Source: Sphingobacterium prati (GTDB lineage: Bacteria; Bacteroidota; Bacteroidia; Sphingobacteriales; Sphingobacteriaceae). Taken from it: a DNA stretch of 64,000 nt. The position numbers and the translations under genes were made by a program. Of this stretch, positions 1 through 8,321 are shown in pieces. Position 1 is the stretch's first letter. Each line of letters begins with the position of its first letter. Below the pieces are notes generated by a model that had not been told where the DNA came from, did no database searches, and saw only the letters and a list, made by a program, of their open reading frames with translations. Where the stretch lies: the NCBI RefSeq assembly GCF_013167215.1, contig NZ_JABJWY010000034.1, forward strand, positions 682,001 through 746,000, in the 5' to 3' direction.

Positions 1-555
1 CCGTCAGTTGTGGGCGGAACAGCTCCGGGCAACCCGATGAACCTTGCACTGTTGATTGCCGTATATGCTACAATCTCCAAAGCGTTAAATATTCCGCTCC
101 GTTTCCCGGGTAAACCAGGTGCATATGGAAAGCTATTGGAAATGACCGACGCTACCTTATTAGCAAAGGCTACTGTATGGGCCGCTACGGAACCACTAGC
201 AGCCAATCAAGCCTTCAATATTAATAATGGGGACTTATTCCGTTGGGAAGACCTATGGCCCAAAATTGCTAAATATTTCGATATGGAAGTCGACACCCCC
301 ATTTCCTTACCACTTCAAACAATGATGTCCGATAAAGCAGAGCTATGGGAAAACATAAGAACTCAGAAGAGCTTAAAATATAATTATAATGAAGTATCGG
401 CCTGGGCGTTCGGCGACTTTGTTTTTTCCTGGGATTATGACTTTTTCGCAGACGGTACTAAAGCTCGAAGATTAGGATTCCATGAGTACGTTGATACCGA
501 GCAGATGTTTTTTCGTTTATTTGACGAGATGAGGAACAAACAAATCATCCCTTAA
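1..555 (+). CDS. SDR family NAD(P)-dependent oxidoreductase, PRISE-like, 3' part only
   Basis: The gene enters from the left edge and is open from base 1, so only about the last 184 residues are seen. The reading begins PSVVGGTAPGNPMN, which resembles the stretch after the catalytic lysine in progesterone-5-beta-reductase/iridoid-synthase-like (PRISE) short-chain dehydrogenases. Later parts (AFNINNGDLFRWEDLWPKIA and the C-terminal WDYDFFADGTKARRLGF) also fit that family, where the extended SDR C-terminal lobe binds substrate. The Rossmann glycine motif and catalytic Tyr/Lys lie outside the window. The likely role is reduction of an enone or carbonyl with NAD(P)H in the cytoplasm; the substrate is unknown. 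A strong hairpin follows the stop codon. Confidence 0.8.
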   Translation, partial: PSVVGGTAPGNPMNLALLIAVYATISKALNIPLRFPGKPGAYGKLLEMTDATLLAKATVWAATEPLAANQAFNINNGDLFRWEDLWPKIAKYFDMEVDTPISLPLQTMMSDKAELWENIRTQKSLKYNYNEVSAWAFGDFVFSWDYDFFADGTKARRLGFHEYVDTEQMFFRLFDEMRNKQIIP

Positions 556-561
556 GCACAA

Positions 562-602
562 TTTTTCTTCATGGTGGTAATAACAACCACCATGAAGAAA
601 AA
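562..602. terminator. Bidirectional hairpin terminator
   Basis: Perfect 17-bp arms (562-578 and 586-602) with a 7-base loop. The left arm starts with a T run and the right arm ends in an A run, so it can terminate transcription from both sides: the SDR gene on the plus strand and the decayed RidA gene on the minus strand. Confidence 0.85.
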
Positions 603-613
603 AAATCTGCGTG

Positions 614-986
614 CTATTTGACCACAGTAGCTTCCAATTCGACCTTCAAGGTCTCAAACAACCCCACGACTTCCAATGCCGTTAATGCTTGTGTTTAGAA
701 ACTCATTCCTGTAATATTGGAAAATGTGGCCATAGCTGTTGCATAGAAGTAGTATACAAATTTGGACGCGCGATTCCATTACATTGATAGCCCGCAGTCC
801 CGATGACCGTTTCCAGACTGGCGATAGCCTATTTCAATCGCGATTCCATCCCCTTGTCACTGGAGGATCCATCTATTACCGCCTGTCCTGAACAATACAA
901 CGTTCCTTCCACATGTTTTATTTCGACAGCCTGAACGTAACTACGTTGTTGTTGCCATACCCATGGATAAGTGATCTTTTATTCAT
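614..986 (-). pseudogene. RidA/YjgF-family protein, multiply inactivated
   Basis: Read on the minus strand from 986, the DNA gives recognisable RidA (Rid deaminase) segments in order: KITYPWVWQQQRSYVQAVEI, HVEGTLYCSGQAVIDG, then AIASLETVIGTAGYQCNG and NLYTTSMQQLWPHF, and finally GLFETLKVELEATVVK before a TAG stop at 614-616. Four lesions separate them: one A missing from the A run just after the ATG, an in-frame TAG where CAG (Gln) is expected, a TGA where TGG (Trp) is expected, and a frameshift before the C-terminal segment. RidA proteins are about 120-130 residues, which fits the span. The gene would have hydrolysed reactive enamine/imine intermediates. The lesions are too many for sequencing error alone. 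Confidence 0.85.
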
Positions 987-1062
987 TTTTACAAAATTTT
1001 TGATAGACAACAAAATTGTGAAATGGCGGTTGCAAATACCTTTATAAAACGCACTATTATCG

Positions 1063-1078
1063 AGTGACAAAAGTCACA
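1063..1078. promoter_or_regulatory. CRP/FNR-like palindrome
   Basis: On the minus strand the sequence is TGTGACTTTTGTCACT, an inverted repeat with the TGTGA-n6-TCAC layout of CRP-type operators. It lies just after the stop codon of the Crp/Fnr-family gene and about 75 bases upstream of the decayed RidA gene on the same strand. It may be an operator for that regulator or a weak hairpin; there is no T run next to it. Confidence 0.4.
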
Positions 1079-1642
1079 TCACTGCGGTAACCGACTTAGT
1101 GCCTCCCGAGATACCCCCAAATAAGCTGCAAGTAATGATTTTGGGACACGTTGTACCAATGTGGGGTATTTCTTCAGGAGCTGTTCGTAGCGTTCTTTAA
1201 TTCCTACTGTCATTGTTGAAATGATGCGTTGCTGTGCAGAAATAAAACCTTGGTAAGCTTTCTCTAGGAAAAAATGTTCCAATTTTGGAACCGCAGCACA
1301 CATTTTTTTATAGTCAATCAAGCGAAGACACAATACTTCAGTATCTTCAATACACTCGAGTGACATCGTAGCTTTAGATTCTGTATAATATGCTGCAAAG
1401 TCAGTTTCCCACCAATCTTCCTGTGCAAAACCGACAATATGCTCCTTACCGGCGTCATTGGTATATACGAGTTTTAACAGCCCTTTGAGCACAAAAAAGT
1501 TGCACGGTACCGGCTCCCCTTCCTGGATCAGAAATTGATGTTTTTTATATCTTTTCAAGCTAAAAAAAGAAGAAATCATTTCAAACTCAGTATCGCTGAG
1601 GGGTACAATACGTTCGATATGATCTCTTAATTGTTTTGTCAT
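1079..1642 (-). CDS. Crp/Fnr family transcriptional regulator
   Basis: This is a 187-residue cyclic-nucleotide-binding-like regulator. The N-terminal cupin domain (about residues 10-120) includes the family-typical QFLIQEGEPV and FFVLKGLLKLVY segments. The C-terminal helix-turn-helix ends in LLAAYLGVSREALSRL, the usual Crp recognition-helix signature, and the protein stops four residues later, which is short but within the range for Bacteroidota members. An upstream in-frame start at 1720 exists, but residues before MTKQLRDHIE do not look like the family, so the ATG at 1642 is preferred. The cupin has no arginine/serine pocket I can recognise, so cAMP binding is not claimed. The effector and targets are unknown; a CRP-like palindrome sits at its 3' end. 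Confidence 0.9.
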   Translation of the reverse strand: MTKQLRDHIERIVPLSDTEFEMISSFFSLKRYKKHQFLIQEGEPVPCNFFVLKGLLKLVYTNDAGKEHIVGFAQEDWWETDFAAYYTESKATMSLECIEDTEVLCLRLIDYKKMCAAVPKLEHFFLEKAYQGFISAQQRIISTMTVGIKERYEQLLKKYPTLVQRVPKSLLAAYLGVSREALSRLPQ

Positions 1643-1845
1643 GGTATAAAATTTATTTGCTAAAAAAATACAATTTTCTAAAATCAAATTATTAGATCGT
1701 TGGACACAATGCACTACCATTCAACTTGATTTATTCTGAACACGTACACAATCGCATCGGCATTCAGGTACTTCAAAAATAACTTTTCGAAATATAAAAG
1801 CCAGTTTAACAAATATGTGTCCGCTGGCCTATTTTATTCTCAATG

Positions 1846-2985
1846 CTAATTTTTTTCCCTTGATCTTAAAAATCGTTTGGTCAGATATTTTCGTACAGGG
1901 ATGTCATATAGTTTCAAACAGCTATAAGCAAGTGTAATACTGCCGACAATTACAGCTGCAGCACCAGGTAAAGATTCTTCAAAGCTGAGATTTTCGTTTT
2001 TGACCCAGGCGTAGTACAAATAGATAAAGGGATAATGCACCATATATAGAGGATATGAGATGTCTCCCAAGAACTTACACAGTCCATTTGTGAAATGTCC
2101 TCCTTTTCCGGATGCCCCCAAAACAACGAGCAGGGGAAAGATCAGTACACAACATAGGGTATCATATAGTCCATTCATCCAAAGGTTCTCAGCACCACCT
2201 ATACGCGGGATGGACAAAAGCGAAACAAGAACAAATCCACAGATCCAAAATGCCCCCTTAATCCGAAAAGGCTTAAATACGCGTGACAGAAATAGCCCCG
2301 CCGTGAAGGAAAATAAAAGCCGTAGAAATCCCGCCGTAAATTCAGTTGTGGTCAGTGAAAACCCCGCACAGATATCTCCCAAAGGGCCCCAGATTGCAAA
2401 TACCGCCAATCCGCATCCCGCAGCTGCAACAAGCCCCCCAAGCACTGTTGTCGAAAATTTACGGATGATTAAAACATAAAGGATATTACCCATATATTCA
2501 AAAAATAAAGACCAGCTCGGACCGTTCAACGGAAACATCTCACCTAAGCCTCTTACTTCATGTCCGGGGAGAGCGGGGATCAACAATGCGTTCAATACCG
2601 TCGCTAGCAATAAAGCCGAAACAGTCACCTTGGATACATCCCAGACCGAGCAGCCCTGAAAATAGAAAAGGACAGCACCAATGATTGCCCCCATAATAAC
2701 CATGGGATGAAGCCGTATAATCCGGCGTTTGATAAAATCCATCGTCGTCATCGTTCCCCAACGATCATCATAAGCATAACCGACGACAAATCCAGATAGC
2801 ATAAAGAAAAAATCGACCGCGAGGTAGCCGTGGTTAATACGTTGATCCAGGTGGCTGGTTGCAAAAGCTTCGAAGATATGAAAACATACGACTGTAATGG
2901 CTGCAACTCCACGTAAGCCATCCAGAACAGTATAATGCGGTTTGGTGTCAGCATACGCAGAGATAGAAACGGTTTTATCGAGCAT
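1846..2985 (-). CDS. Acyltransferase 3 family membrane protein (OafA/YrhL-like)
   Basis: The 379-residue polytopic protein carries the acyltransferase-3 signature: LDGLRGVAAITVVCFH near residues 22-37, where the conserved Arg and His fall, and GYLAVDFFFMLSGFVVG near 53-69. About ten hydrophobic segments follow, matching the family (350-400 residues, about 10 TM helices). Members transfer acetyl, succinyl or other acyl groups to sugars of exopolysaccharide, O-antigen or peptidoglycan in the inner membrane. The acceptor cannot be told from sequence, and no polysaccharide cluster is adjacent. It is a stand-alone gene upstream, on the same strand, of the Crp/Fnr gene with a gap of about 200 bases, so it is probably a separate unit. 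Confidence 0.93.
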   Translation of the reverse strand: MLDKTVSISAYADTKPHYTVLDGLRGVAAITVVCFHIFEAFATSHLDQRINHGYLAVDFFFMLSGFVVGYAYDDRWGTMTTMDFIKRRIIRLHPMVIMGAIIGAVLFYFQGCSVWDVSKVTVSALLLATVLNALLIPALPGHEVRGLGEMFPLNGPSWSLFFEYMGNILYVLIIRKFSTTVLGGLVAAAGCGLAVFAIWGPLGDICAGFSLTTTEFTAGFLRLLFSFTAGLFLSRVFKPFRIKGAFWICGFVLVSLLSIPRIGGAENLWMNGLYDTLCCVLIFPLLVVLGASGKGGHFTNGLCKFLGDISYPLYMVHYPFIYLYYAWVKNENLSFEESLPGAAAVIVGSITLAYSCLKLYDIPVRKYLTKRFLRSREKN

Positions 2986-3084
2986 AAAAATAAAATGAGT
3001 TTGCTTAATTCTCTAAAACATGGAGGTAAATATAAACAAATTTCAAAAACAGTTTTAACCTACGCCGTTCAATCCAATCTTTTC

Positions 3085-3867
3085 TTATTTAACAACAGGG
3101 ATATATTCTCGCAAGTAAACTCGCTCTTTTCTCATTTCCTGAATATATTCTTTACTAAAGATTTCCAGAAGAATATCGGAAACATCTGTTGTAGGCGGAC
3201 GCTCAACTTCGGGTTCACCAAAAGAGAAAATCAATTCCTCTTTTCTATCCTTTTTTGTTAAGAAATAGTAAAAATAGGGGCTTTCCCAGGCTTTTATTCC
3301 AAAACCGACTTCCTCTGAAATTTTTAGTGGAGTATAGGTTTTTTGAAGAAAATCCTGAAGATTTTGAAAGTCAGCTTTATTTTTCGACGTTTTGCTCGCA
3401 TATAAATAATCGAATTTGCCATCGTTATTTTCGCCCATAGTTACCGCTGGGAAAACAACGCCATTCAACATGGCCAGCGTATCCTTTTCTTCATTGTAGG
3501 ACAGCGTTGTATACCGATAACCATAATATTTCTTCGGTTTTACATTCCTTGTTCCCCAACCCGAGGTAGATTCCAGGTAAAATGGTGCTGGCAAACTTCC
3601 TTCGCTATCAAAGATCGCTATGGTGTCTTTCTTAAATATTGCGGTCTCGAAAACTTTTTTTAATTCCTGCTTATTCATATTTTTCACATCGGACGCCAAC
3701 ATAGATTCCGACTTTTTTATTTTCGGCGCATAGAACTTTGATACATCAAACGATTTGTCCAATTTGTCCAAGAATAAAACATCCGAATCTTCAAATTGAC
3801 AAGAATATAACAGTGTCGATAAAAGTAATAAGGAAAGAATCCATTTATGTGAATTAAATAGCTTCAT
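3085..3867 (-). CDS. Hypothetical lipoprotein
   Basis: A 260-residue protein begins MKLFNSHKWILSLLLLSTLL and has a lipobox (LLYSC, Cys about residue 22), so it should be a lipidated envelope protein. A TTG start five codons upstream (3882) is possible but the ATG gives the cleaner signal peptide. The mature part is charged and soluble, with segments such as YYGYRYTTLSYNEEKDTLAM and a C-terminal DILLEIFSKEYIQEMRKERV. I do not recognise the family. It stands alone between the acyltransferase and a small unknown gene. The call rests on length, lipobox and coding character. Confidence 0.75.
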   Translation of the reverse strand: MKLFNSHKWILSLLLLSTLLYSCQFEDSDVLFLDKLDKSFDVSKFYAPKIKKSESMLASDVKNMNKQELKKVFETAIFKKDTIAIFDSEGSLPAPFYLESTSGWGTRNVKPKKYYGYRYTTLSYNEEKDTLAMLNGVVFPAVTMGENNDGKFDYLYASKTSKNKADFQNLQDFLQKTYTPLKISEEVGFGIKAWESPYFYYFLTKKDRKEELIFSFGEPEVERPPTTDVSDILLEIFSKEYIQEMRKERVYLREYIPVVK

Positions 3868-4118
3868 CAGTAAATTGCTCAAAAATTATTTCGTTTTTTA
3901 TCTTAAAACAGCAAGTAAAAGACGTCCAAATATACTGAGTATGAAGCTATGTTAACGCTATTATTTACAATTTCGTAGAATCTATCTCACACTTCGTAGT
4001 CGCGGTGGTAATACATTCTCAATAAATTATGAATAACAGTAATAATTAAAGGTGAAATTTAACTCAGTTATAAAATTCATTAGGGAGATAAAACGCGTCG
4101 CGGTTAGCTCCCCCTTGA

Positions 4119-4334
4119 CTATAAGTTACCCGATAAAAGTTGATCTACATAATCCCTAATCTCTTCTGGTAACATAAGATAAACAGGCGTTTTTAAATTC
4201 TCTCTATTTGCCTCTCCCTCAGTAAAAATATTTCTAAATCCTTCATTGAGCCATTTTCCATCATCTTCTAAATAAGCCTTGTATCTATTGTCCAAAATCT
4301 CAATAATGTCGTTGCTCTCTTTCATGTGTTCCAT
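4119..4334 (-). CDS. Small hypothetical protein
   Basis: A 71-residue acidic protein (MEHMKESNDIIEILDNRYKA ... LPEEIRDYVDQLLSGNL). The composition is typical of a soluble folded peptide and the minus frame is more protein-like than the overlapping plus frame. The ATG at 4334 or the one three codons later may start it. No family was recognised and no clear ribosome-binding site is visible. The preceding 250 bases (3868-4118) hold nothing I can name. It could be a small immunity-like or regulatory protein, but there is no evidence for either. Confidence 0.5.
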   Translation of the reverse strand: MEHMKESNDIIEILDNRYKAYLEDDGKWLNEGFRNIFTEGEANRENLKTPVYLMLPEEIRDYVDQLLSGNL

Positions 4335-4644
4335 TTTTTATTCTATTGTAAACTGCATATATATATATTCGACTGGGAAACATCAACATTGGTGCCACTC
4401 CTCATTTAGATTTCTAAAAGAAGATTGGAAATGGATAATTTTAAGATTTCTTAACATTTGCATTTATTTTACAAGATTTAAGTAAAAAACGGCTGCGTTG
4501 TTTTTATACTCGTGCGCATAATGCGCATAAAAAACAAATATGCAGAAATTTTTACCACTGTTATTTGCATTCTTTCATAATATTGACGATTTTTGCTTAT
4601 TGGCAACCAAATCATGTATTAAGCAAATTAACAAAGCTTATATT

Positions 4645-4869
4645 ATGGAGGTGGCCCTTTACAAACCAATTTATATGATATTGATCGCTGTACTCCTTCC
4701 TTGGTTATCCTTTTTTTTAAGGGGTAAAATATTCAGTGGAATTATTTGTTTAATTCTCCAACTTACGATTCTAGGTTGGTTGCCTGCAGCTATTTGGGCC
4801 GTTGCCTCGCGCGTTGACGGAAAAAATAAACAACGCATACGAAGTTTAGAACGTAATATGCGCCATTAA
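4645..4869 (+). CDS. YqaE/Pmp3 family membrane protein
   Basis: A 74-residue protein starting MEVALYKPIYMILIAVLLPW has two hydrophobic helices (about residues 8-24 and 30-52) joined by FFLRGKIFSGI, with a charged C-terminus (SRVDGKNKQRIRSLERN). This is the Pmp3/YqaE layout, normally 50-75 residues, a stress-related inner-membrane family with unknown mechanism. The open frame extends upstream to 4540, but that part has no family resemblance, and a GGAGG-like stretch overlaps the chosen start rather than preceding it. It is flanked by unrelated genes and is probably monocistronic. Confidence 0.75.
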   Translation: MEVALYKPIYMILIAVLLPWLSFFLRGKIFSGIICLILQLTILGWLPAAIWAVASRVDGKNKQRIRSLERNMRH

Positions 4870-4934
4870 GCGTAACAATACCCTGTAACGAAATCACATT
4901 GGTCAGGTGATTTTATCCTTAAAGCAATAAGATG

Positions 4935-5720
4935 CTATTTGGCTTCCAAGAATTTTTTAACCTGAAAAATGGTAAAATCAATTAATCCTTCATCAATTTC
5001 TCCGTCAAAATCCTTCATCATGTAGTTCCCATGATTAGCTGGTAAAATCATGAGACGCGCATTCGGGAGTTGTTTTTGCATTTCGGCTAAATGCACTCCT
5101 TTAACGACATCTTGATCTCCTCCTATAAGAAATACGGGACAACATATATCTTCTAAAGTTCCAGCTTCAAAATCTTGGAAATTTATCATTCGTTGGCTAT
5201 CTTTTTCATACATATTTTTAAAATCTTCGGGATCAGGATTTATTTTTAGAAAGTTTTCTTTTAAGTAAGGCGGCATCACCTCGATCGTTGAAGTGGCCAT
5301 GCTGTCGAAAAAACCATCTAACAATCCCGCCCTTTTTGTATTACCGGAAGCCGCAATCAATTTGTCTACCCGGCCCGGAAAAAGGGAGGCGAACTTCAAA
5401 ATTGTGGTTGCGCCGTTGCTGAAGCCAAAAAAAGAGGCTTTAACGATTGCAAGGTAATCCAGGACCTTTACAATGTCCCTTGCGTCTTGCTCAAATGTTT
5501 CTGGTACTTTTCTATGTTCCGATCTACCGTGATTTTGCATATCCAGTACAATTAATTGATAATGCTCCTGTAATCTTTTCACGGTTTCTTCAAAATCACA
5601 AAAGCCAGAAGATCCACCACCATGGATAAGCACCAAAGGCTTTCCGGATCCATATATTTCATAATATATCTTAATTCCATTAGCTGGAGAATAGCCAAAT
5701 TTACTGTTCGTTATGCTCAT
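4935..5720 (-). CDS. Alpha/beta hydrolase
   Basis: A 261-residue alpha/beta-hydrolase-fold enzyme. The oxyanion region is LVLIHGGGSSG (29-39), the nucleophile elbow is GFSNG with Ser101, the acid is in GGDQDVV and the catalytic His in ANHGNYM. Length and order match single-domain esterase/lipase-like members; no lid insertion or signal peptide is seen, so it acts in the cytoplasm. The substrate cannot be predicted. It starts 37 bases downstream of the AHSA1-domain gene on the same strand, so the two are probably cotranscribed. It ends convergently against the YqaE gene. Confidence 0.92.
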   Translation of the reverse strand: MSITNSKFGYSPANGIKIYYEIYGSGKPLVLIHGGGSSGFCDFEETVKRLQEHYQLIVLDMQNHGRSEHRKVPETFEQDARDIVKVLDYLAIVKASFFGFSNGATTILKFASLFPGRVDKLIAASGNTKRAGLLDGFFDSMATSTIEVMPPYLKENFLKINPDPEDFKNMYEKDSQRMINFQDFEAGTLEDICCPVFLIGGDQDVVKGVHLAEMQKQLPNARLMILPANHGNYMMKDFDGEIDEGLIDFTIFQVKKFLEAK

Positions 5721-5757
5721 TGTTCGATGTCATTAGTTCGTTTATTGTGGTGCTAAA

Positions 5758-6186
5758 CTATCTGCTTTCCATAAATTTTTTAAAGTTACCCAACACGGAA
5801 TCGGTGAAATTTTGCTGAAGATCCAATGCTGTTATCGTGTCGGGTTCAAATTTTTCCCTTATAATTGTATTGTTATCGATAGCCTGAAATTCGACAATAC
5901 AGCTTCTGCCACCACTGGTGCTTTCGATATATTCCAATGGAATAATACGATTATATACACCACGATAATCAAAGCCTTCGTGATCATCCCGACGTTCCAT
6001 CCGAAAATTAAATTGCCCTCCTTCCCTAAAATCGTTCATAACACTCGGACAATGCCAATCATCAAATGGAATGTTCCATTGTTTGATGAACGCTGCCCCG
6101 ATCCAATGTTCCCAGACGTCCTCGATCGGTCTTTCTACTAAAACGACTGAAACAAGGGTGTTCCTGATTGAGTTTGCGCCTTTCAT
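5758..6186 (-). CDS. SRPBCC/AHSA1-domain protein
   Basis: A 142-residue protein of the START/SRPBCC fold, AHSA1 (activator of Hsp90 ATPase homolog 1-like) branch. Hallmarks are VVLVERPIEDVWEHWI, the KQWNIPFDDWHCP segment, REGGQFNFRM, and the C-terminal QQNFTDSVLGNFKKFME helix with the typical W/F-rich core. Such proteins bind hydrophobic ligands in a helix-grip cavity; bacterial copies are rarely characterised. It heads a likely two-gene operon with the downstream hydrolase. The 245-base gap to the divergent lipoprotein gene should hold both promoters. Confidence 0.9.
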   Translation of the reverse strand: MKGANSIRNTLVSVVLVERPIEDVWEHWIGAAFIKQWNIPFDDWHCPSVMNDFREGGQFNFRMERRDDHEGFDYRGVYNRIIPLEYIESTSGGRSCIVEFQAIDNNTIIREKFEPDTITALDLQQNFTDSVLGNFKKFMESR

Positions 6187-6431
6187 ATTTTAAATTAATA
6201 ATTTCCGTTTATTTATCCCTAACTTTTTATATTTCAAGTTTCCGCTGGTTCTAATTTCTAATGATCCTCATATAGCAACTATAAGACAATATTAATAAAC
6301 GGTATACTAAATCAACTTGCCCTATGACAATAATTGTGAGCGGCTTTCTTTTTTTAATAAAGAGTTTTAATTTGACAAGTATGGTATATTTATTGTACAG
6401 CAAATCAGAACATAATAACACACCGATTCAA

Positions 6432-6878
6432 ATGAAGAAAATAGCGATTCTAGCACTAAGTGTGATCCTATTTGCAGGATGTAACAATGCACAACAATCA
6501 AAGTCTACTGATAAAACAGAAGATCAGGCCAAAGAAGAAACGCCATCAATTGGCGGAGATAAAGATGAACATGGCTGTCTTGTAGGTGCTGGTCAAACCT
6601 GGAGCGAGCTTAAACAGGGATGTATTCAGGTGTTCAATATTGGAACGCGCTTGAATCCTGTTGATACCAAAGAAGATGATGCGGTCATCAGCGCATTTGC
6701 TGTTGCAAATGATGATAGATCAAAAATGGAGCTGTTTTTGCCAGATGACAACAAAACAACCATTATTTTGGACAAAACCAAAGAGAACCTGTACGAAAAC
6801 GATATTTATAAATATGATGAAAAAAAATCAGATTTATATATTAATGGTACGGTCAAATATAAAGGTGACGTTGAATAA
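6432..6878 (+). CDS. Hypothetical lipoprotein
   Basis: A 148-residue lipoprotein with signal peptide MKKIAILALSVILFAGC and Cys17 as the lipidation site. The open frame extends to 6324, but the upstream 36 codons do not look like a signal sequence, so the ATG at 6432 is chosen. The mature part begins with a linker rich in Asn, Gln and Lys, then a small beta-rich domain that includes HGCLVGAGQTWSELKQGCIQ with two cysteines that could pair. I recognise similarity to small Bacteroidota envelope lipoproteins only in style, not by name. A tandem of strong hairpins follows the stop. Confidence 0.8.
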   Translation: MKKIAILALSVILFAGCNNAQQSKSTDKTEDQAKEETPSIGGDKDEHGCLVGAGQTWSELKQGCIQVFNIGTRLNPVDTKEDDAVISAFAVANDDRSKMELFLPDDNKTTIILDKTKENLYENDIYKYDEKKSDLYINGTVKYKGDVE

Positions 6879-6908
6879 CATCCCTGAAACTTTATAGGAC
6901 GTAAAGGT

Positions 6909-6939
6909 AATGCCAATGTTTATCACATTGGCATTTTTT
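6909..6939 (+). terminator. Rho-independent terminator of the lipoprotein gene
   Basis: An 11-bp stem (6909-6919 with 6925-6935, loop TTATC) followed by a T run to 6939. It is the natural terminator for the plus-strand gene ending at 6878. Its 3' flank overlaps the left end of the 58-bp palindrome described next. Confidence 0.9.
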
Positions 6940-6988
6940 ATTTATCTTCTAAAGAGCAATTGCTCTTTAGAAGATAAATAAAAAATGC
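6931..6988. repeat. 58-bp perfect palindrome, likely second terminator
   Basis: Bases 6931-6988 are a perfect dyad with 29-bp arms and no loop (centre 6959/6960; GAGCAATTGCTC at the middle). It lies between convergent genes, with the minus-strand gene ending at 7005. The arms contain a T run on the left and an A run on the right, so it can act as a bidirectional terminator, but the arm length far exceeds a normal terminator and the DNA could extrude as a cruciform. Confidence 0.9.
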
Positions 6989-7004
6989 GTACATATGGCG
7001 TCGC

Positions 7005-8165
7005 TTAATCAATCTCAAAGACTGCCTGTATCTCAACAGATGAATTTAAGGGTAATGACGCCGCGCCAAAAGTTGCACGGGCGTGTTTTCCATTATCATC
7101 AAAGATAGTGACCACAAGATTCGATGCTACATTCATTAAGTCGGCATGTTTACTATAGTGGTCTTCGGTATTAAAAATTCCTGTTAACTGCACACAGCGT
7201 TTCACTCTATTTAGATCTCCGTCAACTGCATCATTAAGGACAGAAAGTACATTCAGCATCGTAATTTCAGTTGCCTTTTTAACTTCTTGTTCACTTACTT
7301 CTACACCTAATTTTCCAGGTTTAAATATTTTACCGTCCTTAAGTGCAACCTGATTGATAAAGACCAAATTTCCAGAACGGACATAGGGATGATAATTCCC
7401 CGCAGGCTGGGGAATTTTTGGTAATACAATATGTTTCTCTTCCAGGCGCTGATTGACAGACTGTTTGTCGTCCAAATCCGTTATTTTATCGTTTTTGCTG
7501 CGCTCCCTATTGTCTCGTATCCCTACCAAGCCTGCGGCAACTTTCGCAAAGCTGATTCCCTGCAGCTCGGCCAGATAACGTTCACTCTTACTAGGTCGTT
7601 CGGTATTTGTTAATGAAGCAAGACTTGTTGTTCCCAGGACCGTATTTCCCTGTGGAATAGATTGATCTATTTTGTCGTTTCCCTGAATACCCATAGGCGC
7701 CAGAATCATCCCATGTACAGCCAGCGTATTCCAGAATGATTGCATTGCCAGCTCCCTCCCTGCGCCACTACCCGCAGACATAAACACTGTTGCAGGCATT
7801 CCTTGCAAAGCATGTTTGGACCATAGATCCACTGTTTTTGCCAGGAATTCGCTCATAGCCGTACTGATATTACCAAAATAAACAGGCGATCCAAAAGCGA
7901 TACCATCATAATTAGGCAGCTCTTCCACTGTTGCGACAGCAAGACCGCTAAGCTTTGGATTGGACGATTTCTTAACAAGTTTAACGACAGCGCGCGACTT
8001 ACCACTGCGCTCAACACCTTTTGCAACTTCTTTTGCCAGTTCATACGTTCCACCATGATCCGAATGGATAAGTATTAAGACCTGTGTTTTGTGGTCCTGA
8101 GCCATTGTGAAATTCGTCATTAGCATTAAAATCACTCCCATAAAGGAGGCATATATTTTTCTCAT
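7005..8165 (-). CDS. Exported flavodoxin/WrbA-like domain fused to a RidA domain
   Basis: A 386-residue fusion. Residues 1-22 are a signal peptide ending in TMAQ. Residues about 27-190 resemble flavodoxin-like NAD(P)H:quinone oxidoreductases of the WrbA group: LILIHSDHGGTYELAKEVAK as the phosphate-binding region, then IAFGSPVYFGNISTAMSEFL and TVFMSAGSGAGRE. Residues about 245-386 are a RidA/YjgF domain (VRSGNLVFINQVALKDGK, ARATFGAASLPLNSSVEIQA with the conserved Arg). Free WrbA and RidA are both normally cytoplasmic; here both appear to be sent to the periplasm. A plausible role is handling reactive quinones or imines, but that is inference. It is divergent from the giant helicase gene, and the downstream palindrome at 6931-6988 probably ends its transcript. 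Confidence 0.88.
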   Translation of the reverse strand: MRKIYASFMGVILMLMTNFTMAQDHKTQVLILIHSDHGGTYELAKEVAKGVERSGKSRAVVKLVKKSSNPKLSGLAVATVEELPNYDGIAFGSPVYFGNISTAMSEFLAKTVDLWSKHALQGMPATVFMSAGSGAGRELAMQSFWNTLAVHGMILAPMGIQGNDKIDQSIPQGNTVLGTTSLASLTNTERPSKSERYLAELQGISFAKVAAGLVGIRDNRERSKNDKITDLDDKQSVNQRLEEKHIVLPKIPQPAGNYHPYVRSGNLVFINQVALKDGKIFKPGKLGVEVSEQEVKKATEITMLNVLSVLNDAVDGDLNRVKRCVQLTGIFNTEDHYSKHADLMNVASNLVVTIFDDNGKHARATFGAASLPLNSSVEIQAVFEID

Positions 8166-8321
8166 TTTGAATCACATATTAAATCCAGCACAAAATTAAA
8201 AATCTGACTTTTATATATTCTGCCATAAATTACACTCAAAACGACATGTAGAAATAGCGCATAAAGCAATTGGGAGTATATAAATTTTCAATATCTTTAA
8301 ACTAATATATATTTTTTTAAA

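Noticed and set aside
2060..2479. 139-codon plus-strand frame opposite the acyltransferase gene.
   Set aside because: Antisense shadow of a clear membrane-enzyme gene, rich in Pro, Ser and Asn.
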